This document shows, piece after piece, positions 17,623 through 27,576 of a stretch of 64,000 bases of DNA. A model generated the notes under the pieces. The model saw only the letters and a program-made list of their open reading frames with translations. It did no database searches and was not told where the DNA came from. Source of the stretch: Negativicutes bacterium (GTDB lineage: Bacteria; Bacillota_C; Negativicutes; Sporomusales_B; JARLHX01); contig JARLHX010000158.1 in the NCBI GenBank assembly GCA_031292035.1, forward strand, positions 1 to 64,000, in the 5' to 3' direction. The translations under genes were made by a program, and so were the position numbers. Positions within the stretch are counted from its first letter, which is position 1. Each line of letters begins with the position of its first letter.

Positions 17623-18810
17623 TTATCCCTCTATCTGTTTTCCCTTGAATATCAGGACCGCGCCGACCAGCAGCAATGCAACTCCAGTGCCGACAAATAC
17701 AATTTTGATGCCAAACCAGGAACTGGCCAGCCCCCCGGCCAATGGTCCGATCATACCACCAAGTTGGTTGGCGCTCATTGTCAGGCCGAAGGCCCGGCCG
17801 CGAAAACAGCTTTCGGTGCTGTTGACAACGATGGTGTTAATGGCCGGAAAAACGCCGGCAATGAATAGTCCATACGCAAATTGCAGCGCCCCGAACTGGA
17901 AGATGTTCCCGGCAAAGAATTGGCTGACGTTCAGCACCCCTGCCCCGATAAAGCCGATAAGCAAAATTTTATAAAAGCCCTTTTCTTGTCCAAGACGGCC
18001 CCACAAGGGCGCAGCGATTGCACCGGCAATGCCGGCCAGGCCAAATACTATCCCCGACGATAACATGGCTCCTTCAAGCTGACCTTGGAGCTCAGCTACA
18101 TATAATGTGATCAGCGGCTGCAACGCCATGGCTGAGATCTGGACAACCAACAGCAATAGAAGCATCTTAACTAAACTCTGATTTTGCCAGGCCTCTTTGA
18201 GGTCGTCAACTACACCGCCGCATTTCGGGGGTTCAGTGCAGGGGGGTTCAGTGACCAGCAAGCGCACCGCCAAGGTTCCCAGGAAAATGAGGGCAGCGGC
18301 CAGCTGAAACGAAGCCCGTATTCCGAATAAATGGGCCAGCGTACCGCCGATCAGCGGCCCAATGATCCCTCCGGTCAAGGTTGCAGTCTGCATCAGGCCC
18401 AAACTGAAGCCCATCTTGTCTTCTGGCGCTGACGAGGAGACAAGGGCCATCGCGGCCGGAACGAAGCCGGCGGCAAAGCCCTGGAGTAACCGCACGAGAA
18501 AAAGTTCTTCGGGCGTTCTGACCAGCGAACCCAAGAAATAAACCGTCCCTAAACTAACCCCGGCGCGGATGACCATTCGGCGCTTCCCGGCCTTGTCGGC
18601 CCAGCGCCCCCAGAAAGGGGCCATAACGGCGCCAACAAAAAAGCTAATAGAAAAAATCAAGCCAGACCATAAGTTTACGGTTTTACTTGTCACCCCAAGG
18701 TCAAACAAATAAAGCGGTAAAAACGGTACCAGCATGGTATAACTCGAGCTTGACAATATACAGCCAAACCACAAAGCCCAGAGATTTCGGCGCCAGTTCA
18801 ATATAACCAC
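17623..18810 (-). CDS. MFS transporter, multidrug-efflux type
   Basis: A 395-residue major facilitator with 12 predicted membrane segments. The cytoplasmic loop 2-3 motif is GRWADKAGKRR (motif A), and GGIIGPLIGGTL fits the efflux-type motif C. It is 395 residues, as is the exporter at 35967, and both begin with W(R/K)RNL, so they are close family members. GTG 18810 is used; TTG 18801 is a better-spaced alternative. Substrate unknown; drug efflux is inferred from motifs only. Confidence 0.85.
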   Translation of the reverse strand: MVILNWRRNLWALWFGCILSSSSYTMLVPFLPLYLFDLGVTSKTVNLWSGLIFSISFFVGAVMAPFWGRWADKAGKRRMVIRAGVSLGTVYFLGSLVRTPEELFLVRLLQGFAAGFVPAAMALVSSSAPEDKMGFSLGLMQTATLTGGIIGPLIGGTLAHLFGIRASFQLAAALIFLGTLAVRLLVTEPPCTEPPKCGGVVDDLKEAWQNQSLVKMLLLLLVVQISAMALQPLITLYVAELQGQLEGAMLSSGIVFGLAGIAGAIAAPLWGRLGQEKGFYKILLIGFIGAGVLNVSQFFAGNIFQFGALQFAYGLFIAGVFPAINTIVVNSTESCFRGRAFGLTMSANQLGGMIGPLAGGLASSWFGIKIVFVGTGVALLLVGAVLIFKGKQIEG

Positions 18811-19110
18811 TCCCTCGGAGACGAACCTGTTATTGGCGACTTTGTACTGCGTCGAAACTCTTTGACAAGAAACTCAGTCAAAATCGGTCCGATCAGAAGC
18901 CTTACCACCAACAAATTGTACCTCGTTGTAAGAATCAATAAATTTATCATTATGTTAGTGACAAAATCATTAGCTATTACTACTACTTTGACTTTATCCG
19001 CTATATGGGTCAAAAATCACCCGGCATTCGCCTTCGGCCTACTTTTGTATATTACCTCATTTTTACAATCAGAATACTTCCCTTAGAGGTCAGCAGGGGT
19101 TCCTCTAGTC
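18811..19110. other. 300-base gap without a gene
   Basis: AT-rich spacer between the MFS gene and the secreted-protein gene, both on the minus strand. It should hold the MFS promoter, but I see no pair of boxes with good spacing. No RNA or repeat was recognised. Confidence 0.5.
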
Positions 19111-19698
19111 TTACAACCCAAACAGGTTGCCAAGCGGCAAGCTAAACTTTTGGTATCCGGCCGGGATCTCGAACAACCCTCCATCTTGTGGGCCTTGCAC
19201 TATATTTTTATATTCTTGAATATATTGGCCTTTTTCATCGGTGAATTTTAGCGGAATCCCGCTGTCAGCATCCAGCCATTGATAGGTTGTATAGGTTTTG
19301 CCCTTATATGTGCCGATCACGCGAAATTTATCGGCTGTTCGGCCATCGATGGTTTCGCTGCCAAGGAGCTGTTTTTGCACATCGCCAGTCGCATCTCCGA
19401 CCGGCATCAATCCGGCGAAATTCTGTTCCAGATATTTGTGGTCTTTCACCATGAGCACCCAGACGACCAGTTTGTCAAGTCTGGTAATGGTAGTAATGGT
19501 TGGAACATTTTTATTGTTATTGTCAGACGGGACTAATTCCAAGCGCATGCGGTCGTTGCTAAACCACATCTTGCCGGTAAAAATCGTCTTGCCGCTGGTG
19601 GACACGACATCGGCGGAGTATTCCATGGCGAATGCTATTCCCTCCAGCATGAACACCATTGCAATCACCAGAACAACGAGAGCACAGATCTTTTTCAA
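19111..19698 (-). CDS. Secreted protein, DUF4412/LolA-like
   Basis: A 195-residue exported protein with a signal peptide (MKK, hydrophobic core, cleavage near AFA-ME at 23-24). The mature part is beta-rich with lines such as TGKMWFSNDRMRLEL and DGRTADKFRVIGTYKGKTYTTYQWLDADSGIPLKF, resembling DUF4412 proteins with a LolA-like fold. Role unknown; lipid or hydrophobic ligand handling is possible. The start is TTG 19698 with GGGAGGG eight bases upstream. Confidence 0.78.
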   Translation of the reverse strand: MKKICALVVLVIAMVFMLEGIAFAMEYSADVVSTSGKTIFTGKMWFSNDRMRLELVPSDNNNKNVPTITTITRLDKLVVWVLMVKDHKYLEQNFAGLMPVGDATGDVQKQLLGSETIDGRTADKFRVIGTYKGKTYTTYQWLDADSGIPLKFTDEKGQYIQEYKNIVQGPQDGGLFEIPAGYQKFSLPLGNLFGL

Positions 19699-19858
19699 AA
19701 GCCTATCCCTCCCTTTACTCCTACCACATTACGCTGCCCCTAAAAAGAGGCTGACCAATTACTTTTACTTACTTTCCCTGCAAAACTTCGGAAATCCTGT
19801 CATCTTTCTTGTTAATCGCTATTTTCAGGATTCGCGAGGTGATCGAGAAGATAAGAAC

Positions 19859-19885
19859 AAACCAGGGATGGTTAGCCCCTGGTTT
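19859..19885 (-). terminator. Probable terminator of the ilvD-like operon
   Basis: AAACCAGGG pairs with CCCTGGTTT (9 bp) just after the DapA-like gene. The following T stretch is short and interrupted (TTTGTTCTT). Confidence 0.55.
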
Positions 19886-19904
19886 GTCAGCATAATGGTT
19901 ACAC

Positions 19905-20798
19905 TTATTTGGTCAAATTCATCTTCACCAGAATGTCTTTCAATTTGGCAAGGTTTGCTTCGGTGCAAGGACTGTTTGGTTTGATCGGATCACCGACTGC
20001 AAACCCGATCAGGCGAACAGCCTCTTTGGTCACTACCGGCCAGCTGCCTAAACCGAAACCGATACGCAAAGGAGCCAGCTCATACTGGGCATCCAGCGCT
20101 CCTGCCAGATCGCCGGCCATGTACTTGTCGTAGATGCTTACCACCAGCTGGGGCGCCACATTGGCGGTGGCCGCGACGCAGCCGTAGCCGCCGTAGACCA
20201 AGGTGCCAAGAATCATTGTGTCCCTTCCGGCCATGACCCGGAAGTTTTTGCCGCGGGTTCGGCGGATGTATTCGGAGGTGAGGGTCAGGTCACCGCTGGA
20301 ATCTTTGGCCCCGACCATGTTGGGGATTTCAGACAGTCTTTCCACCAGGTTGGCGGACACGTTGACTTTGCAGCGGTCGGGATTGTTGTAGAGAAGGACC
20401 GGCAGCTTTGTCGCCGCGGCAATCGCCCGAAAATGTTCATAAAGCTCGTCTTCATTGGGGCTGATGAACATCGGCGGCAAAATGGTTATCGCCTGAGCGC
20501 CGGCAGCCTCTGCCATCCTGGCACATTTGACGCATTCCCGGGTGGTGATGGCGCCAATGCCGGCATAGACCGGAGCCCGCCCTTTGGTCTGGTCGACTGC
20601 GATCTCGACTGCTCGTTTTTGCTCTTCATAATCGAGACCATAAAATTCGCCGTTGCTGCCCAGTGCAAAAATACCGTGCACGCCGCCTTTGATCACATGT
20701 TCAATTACCTGCCGGTAGCTTGCCTCATCAACCCGGTCCTGGTCATCGACCGGAGTGACCACCGGCACAATGACTCCTTTGATAAAACTGATATCCAT
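19905..20798 (-). CDS. DapA/NanA-family class I lyase (sugar-acid aldolase or dehydratase)
   Basis: A 297-residue TIM-barrel protein of the dihydrodipicolinate synthase superfamily. Phosphate/carboxylate-loop motif GSNGEF lies at about 47-52, the catalytic tyrosine in LLYNNP near 137-142 and the Schiff-base lysine in VGAKDSSGD near 163-171. The neighbours (sugar-acid transporter, two dehydratase-type genes, GarR) suggest it acts on a 2-keto-3-deoxy sugar acid instead of in lysine synthesis, cleaving or dehydrating it. Exact reaction unproven. Last gene of its operon, 49 bases after the enolase-superfamily gene. Confidence 0.85.
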   Translation of the reverse strand: MDISFIKGVIVPVVTPVDDQDRVDEASYRQVIEHVIKGGVHGIFALGSNGEFYGLDYEEQKRAVEIAVDQTKGRAPVYAGIGAITTRECVKCARMAEAAGAQAITILPPMFISPNEDELYEHFRAIAAATKLPVLLYNNPDRCKVNVSANLVERLSEIPNMVGAKDSSGDLTLTSEYIRRTRGKNFRVMAGRDTMILGTLVYGGYGCVAATANVAPQLVVSIYDKYMAGDLAGALDAQYELAPLRIGFGLGSWPVVTKEAVRLIGFAVGDPIKPNSPCTEANLAKLKDILVKMNLTK

Positions 20799-20847
20799 AT
20801 ATGTACAGCCTCCTTATGTCTGTGATCCATTGGGTTTGGCGCCAACA

Positions 20848-22026
<1,179 letters not shown>

Positions 22027-22101
22027 TCAGAACAGTGTTGGCGGCACACCGCACGATAAGGTTAGGCCGTCATGCGGTGGTTACCTGCCGCCACTGGTTT
22101 T

Positions 22102-23415
22102 CTAGTCGCTCTCAATATTCAATTCCACCCGCTTGATTTCGCCGACAATGATCAGATAAGACATGGCACCAAGGAAGCCCATGACTCCGACATAGACCAG
22201 CGCGCCATTGAAAGAGCCAGTGGATTCAAGAATGTAGCCGATCACGATAGGGGTGGCGATACTGGCCAGGTTGCCGATGAAGTTAAATATCCCGCCGCTG
22301 AGGCCAACCATTTCTTTGGGCGACGTATCACCGACGACAGCCCAGCCCAGAGCCCCGACTCCTTTAGAGAAGAAGGCCAGCGACATTACGGCGATAACCA
22401 GTGTTTCGGAGGATACGTAGTTGGCCAAGATGATGCTGCTGGAGAAGACCAGGCCGAGGATGATCGGTGTTTTGCGGGCTACGGTCAGGGTCTTGCCCCG
22501 CCTGAGCAGCCAGTCAGACCAATAGCCGCCAAGTACGCCACCGGCAAAACCGGCAATGGCGGGAATGGAGGCGACAAGCCCTACTTTAAGAATCGACATT
22601 CCTTTTGCAGTGACCAAGTAAGAGGGGAACCAGGTAAGAAAAAACCAAGTGATGGTATTCAGGCAAAATTGGCCGAGATAGACGCCGATCATCAGTCGGT
22701 TGGAGACCAGGGCCTGAACATAAGACCACTTGATCTCGGTCTTTTTGTCGCCGATGTTGGCCAAGCCGCCTCCGGCCGATATGTAGTCCATTTCCTCTTG
22801 ATTGACACTGGGATGTTCTTTGGGGTTACGGACTACCTTGAACCAATATGCGGCAATAACCATCCCCACCGCCCCAGTCCAGAAGAAGATGCTGGGCCAA
22901 CCAAACTGATACAATGTCCAGCCCATCAGCGGTGAAAAAGCGGCAAGAGCAAAATACTGGGCCGAGTTAAAAATCGCCGAAGCAAAACCCCGTTCATGGG
23001 TCGGAAACCATGTGGCCGTGAGCCTGGCATTGGCCGGAAAGGCCGGGGCCTCTGCGATCCCCATCAGAAACCGCAGTGCAAAGAGGGCCACAAAGGAGAA
23101 GGTGACCCAGCCTACGAAGCCCTGCAAAAAGGTGAAGGCCGACCAGAGAAACAGGCCCAGGCCATAAACCAAGCGGGAGCCATATTTATCTAAAATCCAG
23201 CCGCCGGGAACCTGCAGGGCGGTGTATGCCCAGCCAAATGCTGACAAGGCCCAGCCCATTGTCACCGCATCGAAACCAAGGTCTTTACGCATGGCCGGCG
23301 CCGCCATCGACAGGGTCGCCCGGTCCACATAGTTGAAGGTGGTAACGATGAACAACATCGCCAAAATAAAATAACGCACATTGGTTCTCTTCGCTCCAAC
23401 CGGATTAGCGCTCAT
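22102..23415 (-). CDS. GudP-like MFS sugar-acid transporter (ACS family)
   Basis: A 437-residue, 12-segment anion:cation symporter. Its N-terminal half closely follows the glucarate/galactarate carriers GudP/GarP: NYVDRATLSMAAPAM, GWAYTALQVPGGWILDKYGSR and RFLMGIAEAPAFPANARL. The central loop NPKEHPSVNQEEMDYISAGG also matches. Uptake of glucarate, galactarate or a similar hydroxy-acid is inferred. The neighbouring dehydratases would use the substrate. GGGAGG precedes ATG 23415. Confidence 0.9.
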   Translation of the reverse strand: MSANPVGAKRTNVRYFILAMLFIVTTFNYVDRATLSMAAPAMRKDLGFDAVTMGWALSAFGWAYTALQVPGGWILDKYGSRLVYGLGLFLWSAFTFLQGFVGWVTFSFVALFALRFLMGIAEAPAFPANARLTATWFPTHERGFASAIFNSAQYFALAAFSPLMGWTLYQFGWPSIFFWTGAVGMVIAAYWFKVVRNPKEHPSVNQEEMDYISAGGGLANIGDKKTEIKWSYVQALVSNRLMIGVYLGQFCLNTITWFFLTWFPSYLVTAKGMSILKVGLVASIPAIAGFAGGVLGGYWSDWLLRRGKTLTVARKTPIILGLVFSSSIILANYVSSETLVIAVMSLAFFSKGVGALGWAVVGDTSPKEMVGLSGGIFNFIGNLASIATPIVIGYILESTGSFNGALVYVGVMGFLGAMSYLIIVGEIKRVELNIESD

Positions 23416-23450
23416 TAAAATACCCCTCCCGTTTTATAAACTGGTGCCAA

Positions 23451-25136
23451 TTAGTCTAACGTCGCCCCTTCTGACACATCGCCGACCAATTTTACATACC
23501 GCCGAAGCACTGGGCTGGTTACCTCTTTTTGTTTCAGCGGCATTTCTTTTCTGCGGGTTTCCAGTTCCTCGGCACTAATTAAAAGTTCCAGACAACGCTC
23601 TGGTACACTGATTTTGATCTTGTCGCCTTCCTTGACATAGGCGATCGTCCCGCCTGCCGCGGCTTCCGGAGCGACGTGACCGATGCATGGTCCGCGGGTT
23701 GCCCCTGAGAAACGACCGTCAGTGACAATGGCGCTGGTTTTACCAAGACCCACGCCCATCAGGGCTGCCGTGGCTGAGAACATCTCCGGCATGCCGGGCG
23801 CTCCCTTGGGGCCTTCGTAGCGAATGACCACTACATCGCCCGGATTGATCTGGCCGTTATAAATGGCCTTCTCGGCTTCGCCTTCCGAGTCGAATACTCT
23901 GGCTGGTCCGGTATGATTCATCATCGCCGGATCGACCCCTGTCTGTTTAACAATACAACCCCGGGTGGCCAGGTTTCCTTTTAAGATGGCGTAGCTGCCC
24001 TGGTCGTGGACCGGGTTGGTTAGCGGCCGGATGACGTCATCGTTCTTGTTGACCGCGTTTGCCGCGATCTCGGCAAGGGTCAGACCGGAGCAGGTCTTTT
24101 GTTCACCATGCAGGCGAGGCAGCAATTCCTTGATGACGGCAGGAACGCCGCCTGCCTGCTCCAGATCCCACAGGGTATGAGGGCCGGCGGTTTTCAGGTT
24201 GACGATATGCGGCGTCCGCTTACTTGCCTCACCCACATCATCAAGGGTAACCCGGATACCCATCTGCTTGGCGATGGCCGGAATGTGAATGGCCGCGTTG
24301 CTGGAGCCGCCGATGGCCGCAGTGAAGGTCAGGGCGTTTTCAAAACTTTTCTGGGTAATGTAATCGGCGGGTTTGATATTTTCCCGGACCAGACGTACAA
24401 CTTCCCGGCCACTTTGAATGGCAATCCGCTTTTTCACCGATGTCACAGCATGCGACGATCCGCAGCCCGGCAAGCTCATTCCCAACAATTCCGCCACACA
24501 GGACATGGTGTTGGCGGTACCGTTCATGGCACACGAGCCGGCCCCGGGACAAGCTGAACATTCCAGTTCTTTTGCTTCCTCATCGGTGTATTCCCCGGTG
24601 ACCCATTTGCCGACCCCTTCCCGCATGTCAGGAATGGCGACTGGCTTGCCTTTAAAGATACCAGGCATCATCGGCCCGCCGGTCACCATAACGGCCGGGA
24701 GATTGAGCCTGGCTATCGCCATCAGCATGCCTGGCACGATTTTATCGCAGGAGCCGAGGCAGACCAGGCCGTCCAGCTGCTGCCCCTGCGCCATGATCTC
24801 AATACTGTCGGTAATAAAGTCTCTGCTAGGAAGGGTAAAGCGCATTCCCACATGACCGTGGACAATACCGTCGCACAGGGCAATGGTATTAAACTCCCAG
24901 GGAATGCCGCCTGCCGCCCAGACACCTTTTTTTACTTCCTCAGCCAGCGCCTTGAGATGGACATGGCCGGGATGCATCTCATTCCAAGAATTAGCTATGC
25001 CGATAAATGGTTTCTCGAAATCATCATCCAGTAGTCCGAGCGAGCGCAGATGGGCGCGATGTCCGGCATGATTGGGGCCGCAAACCACATTTTTGCTGGG
25101 GGTTTCCTTGGTAATCGGGAAATAGTCCTTTTTCAT
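23451..25136 (-). CDS. IlvD/Edd-family dehydratase
   Basis: A 561-residue Fe-S dehydratase. Cluster-ligand cysteines are visible in GSCDK (near 127) and ECSACPGAGSCAMNGTANT (near 192-210), and the C-terminal half has DGRFSGATRGPCIGH. The family includes dihydroxy-acid dehydratase (valine/isoleucine) and pentonate/hexonate dehydratases. Because it opens a sugar-acid operon with its own regulated promoter and has no branched-chain neighbours, a sugar-acid substrate is more likely. First gene of the operon; 200-nt leader. Confidence 0.88.
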   Translation of the reverse strand: MKKDYFPITKETPSKNVVCGPNHAGHRAHLRSLGLLDDDFEKPFIGIANSWNEMHPGHVHLKALAEEVKKGVWAAGGIPWEFNTIALCDGIVHGHVGMRFTLPSRDFITDSIEIMAQGQQLDGLVCLGSCDKIVPGMLMAIARLNLPAVMVTGGPMMPGIFKGKPVAIPDMREGVGKWVTGEYTDEEAKELECSACPGAGSCAMNGTANTMSCVAELLGMSLPGCGSSHAVTSVKKRIAIQSGREVVRLVRENIKPADYITQKSFENALTFTAAIGGSSNAAIHIPAIAKQMGIRVTLDDVGEASKRTPHIVNLKTAGPHTLWDLEQAGGVPAVIKELLPRLHGEQKTCSGLTLAEIAANAVNKNDDVIRPLTNPVHDQGSYAILKGNLATRGCIVKQTGVDPAMMNHTGPARVFDSEGEAEKAIYNGQINPGDVVVIRYEGPKGAPGMPEMFSATAALMGVGLGKTSAIVTDGRFSGATRGPCIGHVAPEAAAGGTIAYVKEGDKIKISVPERCLELLISAEELETRRKEMPLKQKEVTSPVLRRYVKLVGDVSEGATLD

Positions 25137-25335
25137 AACTTTCCTACCTTTCTATATTTCTGGCGGTTATGTCCTGGTTAGTGTCATGATTAAGTTGGGC
25201 TTTTAGCCTGCAGGTTCCGCCATATTCGACCACTCTAAGATGATTTTACCATGAAAATTTCCGCGTTTGCCAACATTCTTATTTCTGACAAAACAAACTT
25301 TTAAAGCTGTTCTGATGTCTGATATATCACCTTTT

Positions 25336-25363
25336 ATTTTATCACAATATTGTGCCAAGTCAA
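25336..25363 (-). promoter_or_regulatory. Promoter of the ilvD-like operon with palindromic operator in the spacer
   Basis: On the minus strand TTGACT (25358-25363) and TAAAAT (25336-25341) are 16 bases apart. The perfect 12-base palindrome CACAATATTGTG (25343-25354) fills the spacer, where a bound repressor would block RNA polymerase. The FadR/GntR-type gene 85 bases further on is the natural candidate for binding. Confidence 0.75.
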
Positions 25364-25377
25364 CGAAATCCAGCAAG

Positions 25378-25407
25378 AAAAAACCTGAAGACGGGTGGTC
25401 TTCAGGT
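25378..25407 (-). terminator. Rho-independent terminator after the gntR-type gene
   Basis: ACCTGAAGAC pairs with GTCTTCAGGT (10 bp, 5-base loop) and, in the minus direction, is followed by TTTTTT. It isolates the regulator gene from the ilvD promoter. Confidence 0.87.
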
Positions 25408-25448
25408 GGGTATTGATCGGTGATTTTATTTATTTACTCCGCCTATTC

Positions 25449-26135
25449 TCACGGGCAAGAGTCGCTGTTTTCCAGAGATTGTCCCCGCATTACGAATACG
25501 GTGGTCCGGTGGATGTGGGCCCGCATGGCTGCCTCTGCGCCATCTGGATCATGGGCAACAATTTTTTGGTAGATCTGACGGTGATCTTGCAGTGCCCGCT
25601 CCAGCTCGTCGCGATGGGACAACGCCTTGCGGCGAAATGACAAGTCAAAGGAGCGGATGGCTTCGATTTGCTTGAGGACATAGTTGTTTTTAGCGAACAT
25701 CCGGATCAGCTTGTGAAAATAATCATTGGCGTCAATCAACTTTTCCGAGTTTTTGACCCTGGTGTAATCGTCCATCTGTTGAATCGCCAAGCCGAGCTGC
25801 TCCGCTTCTTCAGGGGTTATCTTGATGGCTGCCAGACGGACTGCCACCCCTTCCAACGCCGCCCTGACAAGGTTGATCTCTTCAATAGAGGTCATAATGT
25901 CGTTGGAAACGTACGACCCCACCCGCGGCCGGGTCACAACCAGACCCTCCTGCTCCAGCAGTCGCAGGGCCTCTTTCAGCGGCGTCGTGCTGACCTGGAA
26001 TTGACGGGCCAGTTCTCGCTCGTTCAGGTGAAAACCGGGCTTATATTGCTCCGCCAGAATAGCTTCTTTCAATTTTTCATAAACAACATCACGGACCGAT
26101 CGGGTTTGCGAAGCGATGTCTGGCGAAAAATTCAT
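25449..26135 (-). CDS. GntR-family regulator, FadR/FCD subgroup
   Basis: A 228-residue regulator. The N-terminal winged helix (about 12-80) has LNERELARQFQVSTTPLKEALRLLEQEGLV, and the all-helical FCD effector domain (about 90-220) has D..H..H-type positions in ANDYFHKLI and the HIH near the end. FCD domains bind carboxylates such as sugar acids, which suits the neighbours. I prefer ATG 26135, with GGGAGC six bases upstream, over an ATG 14 codons earlier. It probably represses the ilvD-like operon. Confidence 0.9.
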   Translation of the reverse strand: MNFSPDIASQTRSVRDVVYEKLKEAILAEQYKPGFHLNERELARQFQVSTTPLKEALRLLEQEGLVVTRPRVGSYVSNDIMTSIEEINLVRAALEGVAVRLAAIKITPEEAEQLGLAIQQMDDYTRVKNSEKLIDANDYFHKLIRMFAKNNYVLKQIEAIRSFDLSFRRKALSHRDELERALQDHRQIYQKIVAHDPDGAEAAMRAHIHRTTVFVMRGQSLENSDSCP

Positions 26136-26399
26136 GTTGCAGCTCCCTTTCTCAAGGCTGTTCCGGTTTATGGGCATGACTCACATTCCATTATAACAAA
26201 AACTCCAGCCGGCCACTATTTCCCAGCGAACTATATGATTGCCCCTGACAGGTGCACTCACTATCGTTATTTCTTAGGGAAAACTCATTTCCAGACCAGC
26301 CCGTCAACCGAATTGTCGAGATATGTCTTTATTATTATAAGCGGTAACCAAACATTGGTCAAAATAATTGCAATATTCCTGTCATGAATCGGGTTGCAC

Positions 26400-26430
26400 A
26401 AAAAAAGAAGACAGCCGCTGGCTGTCTTCT
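26400..26430 (-). terminator. Rho-independent terminator
   Basis: GAAGACAGCC/GGCTGTCTTC (10 bp, 3-base loop) followed by a T run on the minus strand. It lies beyond the aldolase remnant, where the end of the original operon would have been. Confidence 0.88.
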
Positions 26431-26477
26431 TCACCGGAAGGATGGTTATCGTCCCGCCTTTGTGCCACTTGTAATTA

Positions 26478-26580
26478 TTAGCCCTTGATTTCTTTGATAT
26501 ATTTCCTGCCCTGGGATTGAATGAACGCCTGATCGGAGCCGACAATCACCAGTTGGAAGCCCTGTCGATAACCAGTTGAA
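26478..26580 (-). pseudogene. C-terminal remnant of an HpcH/HpaI-type aldolase
   Basis: Directly after garR, a reading frame on the minus strand that ends at TAA 26478 encodes GYRQGFQLVIVGSDQAF plus about 16 more residues (ending in KEIKG). This matches the last strand and helix of class II 2-keto-3-deoxyglucarate/HpaI aldolases, where G-F-x-(M/L)-x-x-x-G-S-D is conserved. No start codon or N-terminal part is present, so only the tail survives. The intact enzyme would cleave keto-deoxyglucarate to pyruvate and tartronate semialdehyde, the GarR substrate, which supports the reading. Confidence 0.6.
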
Positions 26581-26623
26581 CTTCGTGTTTGGTGCTTGTC
26601 TCCGGCACAGGCTTAAGCCGCAG

Positions 26624-27523
26624 TTACTCGGCAGAATGCCCTTTTACCATTGTTCCGGCCAATTTTTCGTAGTACTTCACCAGCACACTATTATCGCAAT
26701 CCCCCAATTGGTCGGCTTTGAGATTTTGCATCATTTCCATAACGGTAGAACTGAGCGGAAGGGGGGCTCCCACTTCGTGGCCTGTTTCCAAAACATTGCC
26801 CAGGTCCTTAATATGGAGGTTGAGCCTGAAACCGGGATCAAACTTTTGCGCCAACATCAGCGGCGTCTTATTTTCAAGCATTCTGCTGGCAGCCGAACCG
26901 CCCCGGATTGCCTGGAAAACCACTTCCGGATCGACGCCTGCTTTGACGGCCAGCGTCATTCCTTCGGCGACAGCGGCGATATTAATGGCAACAATGGCCT
27001 GGTTGGTCAGTTTGGCAACATTGCCGGCGCCGATAGCGCCGACCCAGACCACATTGCCGCCTACAGCGTTGAGAATGGGGGCGCATTCATCAAAGACTGC
27101 TTTCTCGCCACCGACCATAATCGATAACGTCCCCTTCTCGGCTCCGGCTTGGCCCCCGCTGACAGGCGCATCCAGCATACCAATCTGTTTTTCCGCCAGC
27201 TTTGCCGCAATCTCCCGCGCCGCGATGGGCGCGATAGAACTGGCGTCTATAATAATGGTGCCAGGTTTCGCACTTTCGATGACTCCGTTTTCGCCGAGCA
27301 AGGCCTGACGAACATGCGGTGAATTGGGCAGCATGGTGACAATCTTGTCACACTGCTCAGCCACGGCCCTGGGAGAATTGGCGGCTTCAGCGCCGGCACT
27401 GACCAGTTCGGCTACCGCAGGTTGATACAAGTCATAAACAACTAATTGATAGCCGGCTTTTAAGAGATTTTTGCTCATGGGTTTACCCATGACTCCCAGA
27501 CCGATGAACCCTATTTTACCCAT
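26624..27523 (-). CDS. garR: 2-hydroxy-3-oxopropionate (tartronate semialdehyde) reductase
   Basis: Reduces tartronate semialdehyde to glycerate with NAD(P)H, a late step of glucarate/galactarate breakdown. The 299-residue protein has the Rossmann motif GFIGLGVMGKPM at 4-15, the substrate-binding segment DAPVSGGQAGAEKGTL near 122-137 and the catalytic lysine in GNVAKLTNQ near 172. Similarity to E. coli GarR runs through the whole length (MLPNSPHV, AIRGG, LHIKDL). AAGGAGGAG precedes ATG 27523. Downstream is the aldolase remnant. Confidence 0.92.
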   Translation of the reverse strand: MGKIGFIGLGVMGKPMSKNLLKAGYQLVVYDLYQPAVAELVSAGAEAANSPRAVAEQCDKIVTMLPNSPHVRQALLGENGVIESAKPGTIIIDASSIAPIAAREIAAKLAEKQIGMLDAPVSGGQAGAEKGTLSIMVGGEKAVFDECAPILNAVGGNVVWVGAIGAGNVAKLTNQAIVAINIAAVAEGMTLAVKAGVDPEVVFQAIRGGSAASRMLENKTPLMLAQKFDPGFRLNLHIKDLGNVLETGHEVGAPLPLSSTVMEMMQNLKADQLGDCDNSVLVKYYEKLAGTMVKGHSAE

Positions 27524-27576
27524 TCTGTCTCCTCCTTATAGTGCCTAGAAAAATTCGGCAATAATCACTATTACAT

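Noticed and set aside
23451..25136. Calling the dehydratase ilvD of branched-chain synthesis
   Set aside because: The sequence family includes sugar-acid dehydratases, and the operon contains only sugar-acid type partners.
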